This document shows, one piece after another, positions 1-9,931 of a DNA stretch of 64,000 nt (position 1 is the first letter of the stretch; each line of letters opens with the position of its first letter). The stretch is from Sphingobacterium sp. (lineage in GTDB: Bacteria; Bacteroidota; Bacteroidia; Sphingobacteriales; Sphingobacteriaceae): assembly GCA_022712315.1 (NCBI GenBank), contig JALAGS010000051.1:20001-84000 (forward strand), read 5' to 3'. Made by a program: the position numbers and the translations under genes. The notes under the pieces are model-generated. The model ran no database searches. It was not told the DNA's origin and worked only from the letters and a program-made list of their open reading frames with translations.

Positions 1-2915
1 GGTTGGTTTTTATAATTATCAAAACGTTGTTGCGCGGTTCCATTTTTAGATTGCTTGGAATCCAAAAGGAATGATGTCGTAGACCATACATCACGTGTAG
101 CTGCTACATCAAAGCTGAATACCGCTTCCTGATTTTTAACGGTAACAGTATTTCCTTCAATCACCTGTCCGATTTTAATAGCTTCTACACCAGCTTCTTT
201 AACGACAGCTTCAAAAGCAGCATCGTCTTTTGCCTGTAGTACAAGTGCAATGTTTTCATTAAAGAAAACTTTTACAGTATCGGATTCATTCAACGCAGAA
301 AGATCATAGTTTGCCGCAAGGTTGACATCAGCAAATGTCATTTCCAATAAGGTTGTGATCAAACCGCCTGATCCAACATCGTGACCGGCTTCGATCTGTC
401 CTTCGTTAATTAATTTCTGTACCGTATTGAATGCCGTTTTAAAGTAAGCCGCATCTTGAATTGTCGGTACCTCAGTACCCAATTTATTGACAATTTGCGC
501 AAATGAGGAACCGCCTAATTTGAAATTATCTTTTGATAAATTGATATAATAAATAGAACCAGCTTTTTTGTTCAAAACAGGTTCTACCACTTTTGTAATA
601 TCCGTACAATTTCCAGCTGCTGAAATAATCAATGTACCAGGCGCAATAACATTTTCACCATTTGGATATTTTTGCTTCATGGACAAGGAATCTTTTCCTG
701 TCGGAATATTGATTCCCAGTGCAATAGCAAAATCTGAACAAGACTTAACAGCTTCGTACAGACGGGCGTCTTCACCTTCATTATTTGCCGCCCACATCCA
801 GTTGGCAGATAAAGAGATTCCAGCAAGGCCATTTTTGATGGGTGCAAACACAATATTGGAAAGAGATTCGGCAATAGCAGTTCTACTTGCTGCTGCTGGA
901 TCAACCAACGCCGCAACAGGGGAGTGTCCAATTGTTGTCGCGATACCTTCCTTACCTTTATAATCAAGTGCCATCACACCGACATTATTTAGCGGCAACT
1001 GTAATGGTCCTGCACATTGTTGTTTAGCAACGCGTCCACCTACACAGCGGTCCACTTTGTTGGTCAACCAATCTTTAGAAGCAACAGCTTCCAATTGCAA
1101 TACTTGATTCAGGTAGCTTGGGATATTAGCTGCATCATAAACGAGATCAGCATAATTGCGAACAACTGTTTTATCGCGCATGAAAGTTTTTGGCGATGAG
1201 CCAAAGAAATCTTCAAGTGCGTAATCCATTGGTTTTTCACCGTTGCTTTTTGATTCAAAAGTAAAACGGTGATCACCAGTTACGTCACCTACAGTATACA
1301 TAGGAGCACGTTCACGGTCAGCAACGCGTTTCAAGATCTCTATATCATCTTCAGCAATGACAAGACCCATACGTTCCTGAGATTCATTACCGATAATTTC
1401 CTTAGCAGAAAGTGTAGGGTCACCTACTGGAAGTGCATCCAGGTCGATTAAACCACCCGTTTCTTCGACGAGTTCCGATAGACAGTTTAAGTGGCCCCCA
1501 GCACCATGGTCATGAATAGAAACAATTGGATTATGATCTGACTCTACTAAGCCACGAACAGCGTTGGCTGCACGTTTTTGCATTTCAGGATTGGAACGTT
1601 GGATTGCATTCAGTTCAATGCCAGAACCGAACGCGCCTGTATCAGCCGAGGATACAGCTGCGCCACCCATACCGATACGGTAATTTTCACCGCCTAGGAT
1701 CACGATTTTGTCGCCTGTTTTTGGCGTATGTTTTTTTGCTTGATCTAATTTTCCATAACCTACACCGCCAGCTTGCATAATGACTTTATCGTAGCCAAGT
1801 TTACGGCCGTCCTCTTCATGCTCGAAGGTCAGTACAGATCCTGTAATCAAAGGCTGACCAAACTTATTGCCGAAGTCCGAAGCACCATTGGAAGCTTTGA
1901 TCAGAATGTCTACAGGTGTTTGGTACAACCATTGACGCTCTTGCACTGCATTTTCCCATGGACGTGTTTTGTTCAGGTCTTTTGCTGGTTCGGTCACTGT
2001 TCCTGACTGCAGGTTCAGTTTGTTTTGCTCCAATCGCGAGTAAGCCGTCATATAAACAGCTGTACCAGCCAAAGGAATTGCTCCCTGACCACCCGCCATA
2101 CGGTCACGAATCTCACCGCCAGATCCAGTTGCTGCGCCAGAAAAAGGTTCAACAGTCGTTGGGAAATTGTGTGTTTCGGCTTTTACAGACAAGACAGAAT
2201 CAAATGATTTCTCTTCGTAAAAATCCGGCTTGTCTGCAGATTTTGGTGCAAATTGTGTCACACGTGGTCCTTTAATAAAGGCAACGTTATCCTTGTAGGC
2301 TGAAACAATCTCGTTGGGATTGGTTTCAGATGTTTTTTTGATTAATTTAAATAGGGAAGTAGGTTGTTCTTCGCCGTCAATGATAAAGGTACCATTGAAA
2401 ATTTTGTGTCTACAGTGTTCAGAATTAGCCTGCGAAAAAGCAAACACTTCAGAGTCTGTCAACCGGCGGCCCAGTTTGGTCGATAGGTTATTGAGATAGT
2501 CGACTTCTTCTGGATTTAGCGCCAGACCCTCAGATTTATTGTAAGCATCGATGTCTTCGATTTCCAAAATGGGTTCCGGTGTGATATTGACGGTGTACAT
2601 GTCCTGTGTCAACATACTGAACTTTTGCGAAATCATTGGATCGAAGTCATTGAAATCTGCTGGTACCGGTTGAAATTCTTCGATGCGAACAATTCCTTGG
2701 ATGCCCATATTTTGCGTGATTTCTACGGCGTTGGTACTCCAGGGAGTGACCATCGCTGCGCGGGGTCCTACAAAGTAATGGTTAAGGTTTTGGTCGTCAA
2801 GTTTTTTGGCGTTGCCGAATAGCCAGTTGAGTTTAGTAATGTCTTCTTGTGATAAAGAGTTTACGCTTTGAACACCATATACAGTGTTCGATGGGTTCTC
2901 AAAGAAATGAATCAT
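1..2915 (-). CDS. purL: Phosphoribosylformylglycinamidine synthase (PurL), 3' end truncated by the window edge
   Basis: Reverse-strand translation from ATG at 2915 reads [81 protein letters not shown]; frame still open at the left edge reading [32 protein letters not shown]. Not in the ORF track because it has no stop in the window. Confidence 0.95.
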   Translation of the reverse strand, partial: MIHFFENPSNTVYGVQSVNSLSQEDITKLNWLFGNAKKLDDQNLNHYFVGPRAAMVTPWSTNAVEITQNMGIQGIVRIEEFQPVPADFNDFDPMISQKFSMLTQDMYTVNITPEPILEIEDIDAYNKSEGLALNPEEVDYLNNLSTKLGRRLTDSEVFAFSQANSEHCRHKIFNGTFIIDGEEQPTSLFKLIKKTSETNPNEIVSAYKDNVAFIKGPRVTQFAPKSADKPDFYEEKSFDSVLSVKAETHNFPTTVEPFSGAATGSGGEIRDRMAGGQGAIPLAGTAVYMTAYSRLEQNKLNLQSGTVTEPAKDLNKTRPWENAVQERQWLYQTPVDILIKASNGASDFGNKFGQPLITGSVLTFEHEEDGRKLGYDKVIMQAGGVGYGKLDQAKKHTPKTGDKIVILGGENYRIGMGGAAVSSADTGAFGSGIELNAIQRSNPEMQKRAANAVRGLVESDHNPIVSIHDHGAGGHLNCLSELVEETGGLIDLDALPVGDPTLSAKEIIGNESQERMGLVIAEDDIEILKRVADRERAPMYTVGDVTGDHRFTFESKSNGEKPMDYALEDFFGSSPKTFMRDKTVVRNYADLVYDAANIPSYLNQVLQLEAVASKDWLTNKVDRCVGGRVAKQQCAGPLQLPLNNVGVMALDYKGKEGIATTIGHSPVAALVDPAAASRTAIAESLSNIVFAPIKNGLAGISLSANWMWAANNEGEDARLYEAVKSCSDFAIALGINIPTGKDSLSMKQKYPNGENVIAPGTLIISAAGNCTDITKVVEPVLNKKAGSIYYINLSKDNFKLGGSSFAQIVNKLGTEVPTIQDAAYFKTAFNTVQKLINEGQIEAGHDVGSGGLITTLLEMTFADVNLAANYDLSALNESDTVKVFFNENIALVLQAKDDAAFEAVVKEAGVEAIKIGQVIEGNTVTVKNQEAVFSFDVAATRDVWSTTSFLLDSKQSKNGTAQQRFDNYKNQ

Positions 2916-2954
2916 TATAAGTGTTTGTTTTGAACGTTCTTCAAATTTAAAGCA

Positions 2955-2962
2955 CAAAGTTA
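2955..2962 (-). promoter_or_regulatory. Candidate -7 box (TAACTTTG) for purL
   Basis: Matches the Bacteroidetes TAnnTTTG consensus upstream of the purL start; no clear -33 TTTG seen. Confidence 0.4.
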
Positions 2963-3366
2963 CATATTATTTTTATGGAAATGATTGAATTTTGATTAAA
3001 AAAAAGACCAGTCCGACCGTGTTAAAAGTGAGTAAAATCGTGTTTATATGTAAATAACCGTAAAGTCGTGTTAATTTGTGTCAATAAATGTTATTGTTGA
3101 TTAGGAGGTTAGGTTAGTTCGGTTATTGATGCTACATTCGCAACATTCATCGCCTATGAATAAATATGAAAAACCTTGGGAAGGGTTATTGTATTGGTGC
3201 CCTCATACGCTCAGTAATGGCAACTACCATAAAGCTTCGATTAGTGAAGGTTTAGCGCTATCTTTTTTATCAGAGAGTATCGAAAGCTATAAATTGAGAT
3301 AGAACGCAATTATAATTGCATAGAAAAGCAAATTTATCTAAGTTTGTGCATCAAATCAAATTCGAG

Positions 3367-5763
3367 ATGAATATTTCATATAATTGGTTAAAACAACACG
3401 TTAATATAGATTCGACTCCAGAAGAACTCTCTTTGATTCTGACAAATACAGGATTGGAAGTAGAGGCTTTGGACGTTGTACAGAGTATCCCAGGTGGATT
3501 AGATGGCTTGGTCGTTGGTGAAGTGAAAACTTGTGAACAACACCCGAATGCAGATAAATTGAGAGTAACTACCGTTGATGTAGGCGGTCCGGAGCTCTTA
3601 CATATCGTATGTGGCGCACCAAATTGCCGTACAGGTTTAAAGGTCATTGTTGCCACTGTTGGTGCAACTTGTCATCCGATGACAGGAGAGCCTTTTAAAA
3701 TCACAAAATCTAAAATCCGTGGCGAGGTTTCCGAAGGTATGTTATGTGGCGAAGACGAAATTGGTTTGGGTACTTCACATGCCGGTATTGTTGAGTTGCC
3801 AGCCGATGTTGCGGTAGGTACACTGGTTAAAGATCATTATAATATTCAGGATGATTACCGTTACGAGATCGGTTTAACCCCTAATCGTGCGGATGCAGCT
3901 TCCCATTTAGGCGTTGCAAGAGATATTGCAGCACATTCTCGTACGCAACTGCTAAAAGCAGATGTTTCGGCATTCAACGCAGGTGCGGCCGAAGGAACAG
4001 CTGTGGTTGTCGACAATGCGCAGGCAAGTCCCCGTTACAGCGGTATTAATATCAGTGGCGTTCAGGTTGCTGAATCTCCAAACTGGTTAAAAGAAAAATT
4101 AAATGTAATCGGCGTTCGTCCGATCAATAATATCGTAGACGTTACGAATTACATTTTACATGATTTGGGACAGCCGCTTCATGCTTTTGATGCCGATAAA
4201 ATTGCTGGAAATAAAGTCGTTGTTCGTCTTGCGACTGAGGGTGAAAAATTTGTCACTTTAGATGGTGTGGAACGTACCTTATCAGCAGAGGATCTTGTAA
4301 TCGCAGATGCGGAGAAACCCATGTGTATTGCCGGTGTTTTTGGTGGTGCATTTTCCGGTGTTTCTGCAGAAACAACAAATGTATTTTTGGAATCGGCTTA
4401 TTTCAATGCTGTTTCGGTTCGCAAGACCTCCAAAAGACACGGTCTAAAAACTGACGCATCTTTCCGTTTCGAACGGGGCACTGATCCTAACATGACGGTT
4501 GAGGCGCTAAAACGTGCGGCTTTATTGATTCAGGAAATCGCTGGTGGAACTATTTCATCAACTTTAAAAGATGAATATCCTGTGGAGATCAAACCATCTT
4601 CATTTCATGTAAGTTATGCAAATGTGGTTCGTCTCATCGGACAGGCTATTCCAAATGACGAAATCAAATCGATTATCATTGCCTTGGGCATTGAAATTGC
4701 TGCCGAAACCGAGGAAGGACTTGATGTTTTGGTACCAGCTTATCGCGTAGATGTCACACGTGAAGTGGATGTTGTTGAAGAGGTATTGCGTATTTATGGT
4801 TACAACAATATCGAGTTGAAATCACAAATTAAAGCTTCTTTAAATACGGTGGAGAAACCGGAGAAGGAAGTTGTTTTAAATCAATTGGCTGATCTATTGA
4901 TTGCAAATGGATTTCGTGAAATCCTATCCAATTCATTAACGAAACTGGATTATGCTGATGAACCTGAAACAGCAGTAAAGCTGTTTAATCCATTAAGCTC
5001 CGATTTGGATACAATGCGTCAAAACATGGTGTTTTCTGTTTTAAACGCGGTTGAATATAATCAGAAGAGAAGAAATTTTGATCTTAAATTCTTTGAATTT
5101 GGGAAGACTTATGCATTGGATGGAGAAGGGTATAAAGAAACGCAGCATCTTGTTTTTGCATTGACAGGAAAAAATGAACCGGAGCAATGGAACAACAAGA
5201 AAGAAGGCGTTAGTTTCTATCATCTCAAAGCGGCTGTGGACACCCTTGTCAAGCGTCTAAAAATAGAAGGAATCCAAATCCAGGATGCTTCGAGCAAGCA
5301 TTTTGCTTATGGTTTATCCTATATGAAAGGGCAAAAATGCCTGGTTTCTTTCGGTGCTGTTGCTGATGCTGATCTAAAAAAAGCGGATGTAGAAGGTCAG
5401 GTTTTCTTTGCTGACTTCGATTGGGATGTTTTGATGAAAATCATTCGCAAAAATAGCATTCAATATAAAGAAGTGTCAAAATTCCCTGCTGTACGCCGAG
5501 ATCTGTCGCTTTTGATCGACGAAAATGTGAGCTTTGACAAGCTGCAATTTATTGCGCAAAAGACCGAACGTAAGCTTCTGAAGGAGGTAAATGTGTTTGA
5601 TGTCTATAAAGGTGATAAAATTCCGGCAGGCAAAAAGTCTTATGCTCTGAGCTTTATCTTACAGGACGAAGAAAAAACACTTACCGATAAGCAAATTGAT
5701 GCGATAGTTCAAAAATTAATTGTTAATTTTGAGAAGGAACTAGGCGCAGAAGTGCGTGGTTAA
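3367..5763 (+). CDS. pheT: Phenylalanine--tRNA ligase beta subunit
   Basis: MNISYNWLKQHVNIDSTPEELSLILTNTGLEVEALD..., tRNA-binding, B3/B4 and FDX-ACB regions recognisable. Track ORF starts at 3316; the in-frame ATG at 3367 fits the family N-terminus better. Confidence 0.95.
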   Translation: MNISYNWLKQHVNIDSTPEELSLILTNTGLEVEALDVVQSIPGGLDGLVVGEVKTCEQHPNADKLRVTTVDVGGPELLHIVCGAPNCRTGLKVIVATVGATCHPMTGEPFKITKSKIRGEVSEGMLCGEDEIGLGTSHAGIVELPADVAVGTLVKDHYNIQDDYRYEIGLTPNRADAASHLGVARDIAAHSRTQLLKADVSAFNAGAAEGTAVVVDNAQASPRYSGINISGVQVAESPNWLKEKLNVIGVRPINNIVDVTNYILHDLGQPLHAFDADKIAGNKVVVRLATEGEKFVTLDGVERTLSAEDLVIADAEKPMCIAGVFGGAFSGVSAETTNVFLESAYFNAVSVRKTSKRHGLKTDASFRFERGTDPNMTVEALKRAALLIQEIAGGTISSTLKDEYPVEIKPSSFHVSYANVVRLIGQAIPNDEIKSIIIALGIEIAAETEEGLDVLVPAYRVDVTREVDVVEEVLRIYGYNNIELKSQIKASLNTVEKPEKEVVLNQLADLLIANGFREILSNSLTKLDYADEPETAVKLFNPLSSDLDTMRQNMVFSVLNAVEYNQKRRNFDLKFFEFGKTYALDGEGYKETQHLVFALTGKNEPEQWNNKKEGVSFYHLKAAVDTLVKRLKIEGIQIQDASSKHFAYGLSYMKGQKCLVSFGAVADADLKKADVEGQVFFADFDWDVLMKIIRKNSIQYKEVSKFPAVRRDLSLLIDENVSFDKLQFIAQKTERKLLKEVNVFDVYKGDKIPAGKKSYALSFILQDEEKTLTDKQIDAIVQKLIVNFEKELGAEVRG

Positions 5764-5803
5764 TTAGAGAAACAACATTAATTGGTAATATTCAATTTAT
5801 AAT

Positions 5804-6109
5804 ATGGCAACATTGTCTTCACAAATGAATCTGATCGTTGAGAAAACGAAAAATTTAATTCAATTGTGCGAAGTCTTGCAAGAAGAAAATGATTTGCTTA
5901 AATTAGAGGTACAATCCTTAAAAGTGGCTTTCGATGCGAGCAACGATAAAAGCAAGCAATTGGAAGAGAAGGTCAAAGCACTGGCTGTAGCCCGTACGTT
6001 AGATTCTGAAACGGATAAGGAAGCAATTAATGAAAAAATACTTGACACAAAACAAAAAATTAACGATTTTGTGCGGGAAATAGACAAGTGTATTAGTTTG
6101 TTGAAGTAG
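5804..6109 (+). CDS. Small coiled-coil protein, unknown function
   Basis: 101 aa ORF rich in K/E/L heptads, between pheT and zapA on the same strand. Confidence 0.75.
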   Translation: MATLSSQMNLIVEKTKNLIQLCEVLQEENDLLKLEVQSLKVAFDASNDKSKQLEEKVKALAVARTLDSETDKEAINEKILDTKQKINDFVREIDKCISLLK

Positions 6110-6163
6110 TTGGAATACGTGTAAGCGGATTAGAACTAATACAACGTTAAAAAGCTCAAAGAA

Positions 6164-6454
6164 ATGGGAGAGATTTCCATAAAAATAAATATCGCAGACC
6201 GTGTCTATCCCCTGAGGGTGGAAAGCGCGGAAGAAGAAGTGATTCGACATGCTGCGAAATTGATAAATGAAAAAGTAAAGGAATTGCAGGAAAACTATAC
6301 TGTGAGAGATAAGCAGGATTTGTTGTCCATGTGTGTATTGCAATTTGCGACGCGTATGCTAAATGCAGAGCGGCAATCCCAGAACCACGAAGTGGGGCTG
6401 GAAAATTCAGTACAGGAACTTGATCAGTTGTTGACGGATTTCTTTAAAAAATAA
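6164..6454 (+). CDS. zapA: Cell division protein ZapA
   Basis: MGEISIKINIADRVYPLRVESAEEEVIRHAAKLINEKVKELQENY...; ZapA-type N-terminus and coiled coil. Confidence 0.88.
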   Translation: MGEISIKINIADRVYPLRVESAEEEVIRHAAKLINEKVKELQENYTVRDKQDLLSMCVLQFATRMLNAERQSQNHEVGLENSVQELDQLLTDFFKK

Positions 6455-6494
6455 ATTTACGTTCTTTATATTTAGAGCTTAAACGACGAATTTG

Positions 6495-6668
6495 CCGCAA
6501 TTAAATTCGGGTTGTCACTATTTTAAACTTAACGCTTCAATATTACAGGCGCAAAAAGATATAGGCCATTTTGCGAAAGCCATCTGGGTCATAATCTAAG
6601 CCTAATTATGTAATCACGAAGTTTAATAATACATGAGACCTGTTTAAATTTAATTGCGGTTTTTTTTT
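6495..6668 (+). ncRNA. ssrS: 6S RNA-like regulatory RNA
   Basis: 13-bp perfect closing stem CCGCAATTAAATT (6495-6507) / AATTTAATTGCGG (6647-6659), then a T9 tract (6660-6668); internal helices TTAAACTT/AAGTTTAA, ATTACA/TGTAAT and GCAAAA/TTTTGC separated by bulges; about 174 nt; directly downstream of zapA as in E. coli zapA-ssrS. Confidence 0.72.
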
Positions 6669-6678
6669 GTCATGAAAC

Positions 6679-6733
6679 CCTAATCATGAGCCGGGAGGCT
6701 TCGCTGCAGTTCGAAAGGAAAAGCAGAATTAGG
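6679..6733 (+). promoter_or_regulatory. Structured three-way-junction-like element in the rny 5' leader
   Basis: CCTAAT (6679-6684)/ATTAGG (6728-6733) outer stem enclosing GAGCC-GGGA-GGCTT and CTGC..TTC-GAAAG-GAA..GCAG hairpins. Confidence 0.45.
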
Positions 6734-6800
6734 CCCAATGATTATACTGGAATTTAAAATAATTAATAAAAACAAACATACATAATACAATTATACATAC

Positions 6801-8354
6801 ATGGACATCGCAATTTATAGCATAATTTCTCTGATTGTTGGTGTTGTTATAGGTCGTTATCTATTGGTTCTGTTATTTAAAAAACAAGAACAGGAAGCCA
6901 AAGATAAGGTAAATAGCATACTGAAAGATGCAGAGCAGGAAGGAGAACACATTAAAAAGAAACGCCTGTTAGAGGCCAAAGAAAAGTTCCTTCAATTAAA
7001 ATCTGAACACGAAAAGGAAGTCAATCAACGTAATAATACCATCAACCAAAAGGAAAATACGTTAAGACAAAAAGAACAGTCAATTAACCAAAAGCTGGAA
7101 AACATCAATCGCGATAAGCAAGAGGTGGATACGAAGAAAAAACAGCTGGATAAATTAGTTGAATTGAATGAAAAGAAATCCGAAGAAGTAGAAGCACTCA
7201 AATTACAACAGATTAAACAATTGGAGAGCATCGCTGGCGTTACTGCTGACGAGGCGAAAAACCAGCTGGTGGATTCTTTGCGCGAAGAAGCTCGCTCACA
7301 AGCGATGATTCAAATCAAGGATATCGTAGATGAAGCGAAATTGACGGCAACAAAAGAAGCGAAGAAAGTTGTTATCCAGACAATTCAGCGTACAGCAACG
7401 GAATCTGCCATCGAAAATACGGTTTCTATTTTCAATATCGAAAATGACGAAATCAAAGGTCGTATTATTGGTCGTGAAGGTCGTAATATCCGGGCCCTTG
7501 AAGCTGCAACTGGTGTAGAGATTATTGTCGATGATACGCCGGAGGCTATTATCCTATCTGGTTTTGATCCTGTTCGCCGTGAGATTGCCCGTTTGGCTTT
7601 ACACCGTTTGGTGACTGACGGACGTATTCACCCGGCCCGCATCGAGGAAGTTGTTGCAAAAACACGTACACAGATTGAAGACGAGATCGTTGAAATAGGT
7701 GAACGTACGGCCATTGACTTAGGTATCCATGGTTTGCATCCTGAATTGATCCGTATGGTAGGTCGTATGCGTTACCGTTCGTCTTATGGACAGAACCTTT
7801 TACAACACTCGCGTGAGGTTGCTAATTTTGCCGCTACAATGGCTGCAGAACTTGGCCTGAATGTTAAACATGCAAAACGCGCAGGATTACTACACGATAT
7901 TGGAAAAGTACCTGATGATAACCCAGAACTGCCGCACGCCATCTTAGGTATGCAGCTTGCCGAAAAATATAAAGAACACCCGGATGTATGCAATGCCATC
8001 GGAGCTCACCACGATGAGATCGAGATGACCGCTCTGATATCGCCGATTGTTCAAGCCTGTGACGCCATTTCCGGCGCACGTCCAGGAGCACGCCGCGAGG
8101 TGGTAGAAAGCTATATCAAACGCCTCAAAGAGTTGGAAGATCTGGCACTATCTTATCCTGGAGTTGAAAAAACGTTTGCGATACAAGCTGGACGTGAGCT
8201 TCGTGTGATCGTGGAAAGCGAGAAGGTATCTGATGCGCAATCAGAAATATTAGCCGCTGATATTTCCAACCGTATCCAAACGGAGATGACGTATCCGGGA
8301 CAAATTAAAGTTACTGTAATCCGCGAAACGAGATCTGTATCTTACGCGAAATAG
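6801..8354 (+). CDS. rny: Ribonuclease Y
   Basis: N-terminal TM helix, long coiled coil, KH domain ([31 protein letters not shown]), HD domain (GLLHDIGKV). Confidence 0.96.
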   Translation: MDIAIYSIISLIVGVVIGRYLLVLLFKKQEQEAKDKVNSILKDAEQEGEHIKKKRLLEAKEKFLQLKSEHEKEVNQRNNTINQKENTLRQKEQSINQKLENINRDKQEVDTKKKQLDKLVELNEKKSEEVEALKLQQIKQLESIAGVTADEAKNQLVDSLREEARSQAMIQIKDIVDEAKLTATKEAKKVVIQTIQRTATESAIENTVSIFNIENDEIKGRIIGREGRNIRALEAATGVEIIVDDTPEAIILSGFDPVRREIARLALHRLVTDGRIHPARIEEVVAKTRTQIEDEIVEIGERTAIDLGIHGLHPELIRMVGRMRYRSSYGQNLLQHSREVANFAATMAAELGLNVKHAKRAGLLHDIGKVPDDNPELPHAILGMQLAEKYKEHPDVCNAIGAHHDEIEMTALISPIVQACDAISGARPGARREVVESYIKRLKELEDLALSYPGVEKTFAIQAGRELRVIVESEKVSDAQSEILAADISNRIQTEMTYPGQIKVTVIRETRSVSYAK

Positions 8355-8370
8355 ATCTATGAGGTAGACA

Positions 8371-8408
8371 ATAAAAAAGGGGTAATCCACACTGGATTGC
8401 CCCTTTTT
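8371..8408. terminator. Rho-independent terminator downstream of rny
   Basis: GGGGTAATCCA-CAC-TGGATTGCCCC flanked by A and T tracts. Confidence 0.85.
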
Positions 8409-8503
8409 TATATAATTTTATACGTATCCCCCTGCAGCATCATTTCAGCTATTCAATTCTCAAAGGGATTAACTTGACTTTCCGGATCCCCTCTTTTTTA
8501 TTA

Positions 8504-9154
8504 TTATTCGAAAAATTCAATTAAATCTGCTACGCTGTGCAATAAATAGGCGGGCGATTCCTGTTCGAGTTCTGTCCGGCTGCCATAGCCATACAGGACT
8601 CCTATCGCATCCATCCCTGTTTCCCGGGCGCCAATCAGGTCATGTTTACGATCGCCGACCATGATGCAGTTTTGGGGATCCGTCAGCCCGGTGTTTTCCA
8701 TGACATACTGGATGACACTGGTTTTTGTCGGTCTGGAATCATCCAAAGCACTTCCACCTGCAAAATCAAAATATTGATCGATTGCAAAATGACTCAATAT
8801 TTTTTTTGCGAATATTTCAGGTTTCGATGTCGCCAGGTAAATATGGTAATCTCTTGATTTTAGCTGTTCCAAAAGTTCGGGTACCCGATCAAACAATATA
8901 TTCTCGTATAACCCTACTGTCGAAAAGCGTTCCCGATATTTGTCGACACACGTGATCGCTTCCTTTTCCTCAAATCCAAACGTATGCATAAAGGAATCTT
9001 TGAGCGGTGGACCGATCAAAGATTTGAGACTGTTGAGGTCTGCTGTATGGATTCCTTTCGATTCCAGTGCATAAGCAATACATTTGGTGATACCTTCTGC
9101 GGGGTCAGTGAGCGTTCCGTCAAGATCGAATAAGATATGTTTATAAGACTTCAT
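8504..9154 (-). CDS. HAD-superfamily hydrolase (phosphoglycolate phosphatase / 5'-nucleotidase-like)
   Basis: HILFDLDGTLTDPAEG motif I, VGDRKHDLIGARETGMDAIGVLYGYG motif IV. Confidence 0.88.
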   Translation of the reverse strand: MKSYKHILFDLDGTLTDPAEGITKCIAYALESKGIHTADLNSLKSLIGPPLKDSFMHTFGFEEKEAITCVDKYRERFSTVGLYENILFDRVPELLEQLKSRDYHIYLATSKPEIFAKKILSHFAIDQYFDFAGGSALDDSRPTKTSVIQYVMENTGLTDPQNCIMVGDRKHDLIGARETGMDAIGVLYGYGSRTELEQESPAYLLHSVADLIEFFE

Positions 9155-9293
9155 GCTGCAATATTACGGAATAGTAGGGGAGTAAGCGAGTCCGTGAAGC
9201 TTGAAAGTATTTAATGACGTGCGACAGACCAAAAAATAGCAAATTATTCTCCCGGAGGAGTGGGGCATGTTCAATATTTGTTAAATTTGCCGA

Positions 9294-9821
9294 ATGAAAC
9301 AAAAGAAGAAAGTTCAAGAAGCTGAACCTTTGCGTCCCGTAGATAAGTATTTTGCGGAATTGGACGCTAATTTTCAGGATCCAGCCAACCGTATTATTCA
9401 GGCCATCTTTTTACCCTTATTATTTTTCGGTATTATGGGCTGTATCTGGATGATCCCTTTCCCACAATTTGAATTCTTGGTCAAACTCAATTGGCATACT
9501 TTTCTGAACTGGGGGTCTTTCTTCATCGCCATTGTTATTTACTATTATTTAAAGCTTTCGGCAACTTTATCCTACGCGATTTTATTCTCTATCGGAGGCA
9601 TGAGTTATTTTATCGTGCAGCTGGAATATGTGCAAAAGAATGGCGGTCCTGCTGTAATCTGGGTGTGTTTGGCTATTGCTTTGGTATCCATCATCATGCT
9701 GTTTTTGGGTAAAGGAAAGGAAAAAAAGAAAGTTACCGGACCGCAATTCCTGCAGTTTTTGCTGGTGGGACCAATATGGTTATGGCATTTTGTCTTTAAA
9801 AAATTGAAATTACGCTATTAA
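9294..9821 (+). CDS. DUF962/Mpo1-like membrane protein, apparently lacking the metal-binding histidines
   Basis: YFAELDANFQDPANRIIQAIFLPLLFFGIMG aligns by eye to the family pattern YxxxHQNxxNKxIHxxCVPxIxFS; four TM helices. Confidence 0.65.
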   Translation: MKQKKKVQEAEPLRPVDKYFAELDANFQDPANRIIQAIFLPLLFFGIMGCIWMIPFPQFEFLVKLNWHTFLNWGSFFIAIVIYYYLKLSATLSYAILFSIGGMSYFIVQLEYVQKNGGPAVIWVCLAIALVSIIMLFLGKGKEKKKVTGPQFLQFLLVGPIWLWHFVFKKLKLRY

Positions 9822-9888
9822 CTGTGCCGTATAGATGATCAGCGGCCTGTGTTGGGCGAGATCTTCCGACACGTGATATATGTACCAA

Positions 9889-9922
9889 AAAAAAGCCTGA
9901 ACTGCTAGCAGTTCAGGCTTTT
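9889..9922. terminator. Bidirectional terminator
   Basis: AAAAAAGCCTGAACTGCTAGCAGTTCAGGCTTTTTT between convergent genes. Confidence 0.88.
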
Positions 9923-9931
9923 TTGATCGAC

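Noticed and set aside
568-2822. Series of plus-strand ORFs (131, 60, 84, 77, 119, 61, 65 aa) in the first 3 kb
   Set aside because: All lie antisense to purL, which has a continuous conserved reading frame; none resembles a known protein.
6679-6733. Self-cleaving ribozyme (twister/hammerhead) in the rny leader
   Set aside because: The GCCGGGAGG and UAA words are suggestive, but the hammerhead CUGAUGA/GAAA core and the twister AUAAAAG/GGAGGG arrangement are absent; kept only as an unassigned structure.
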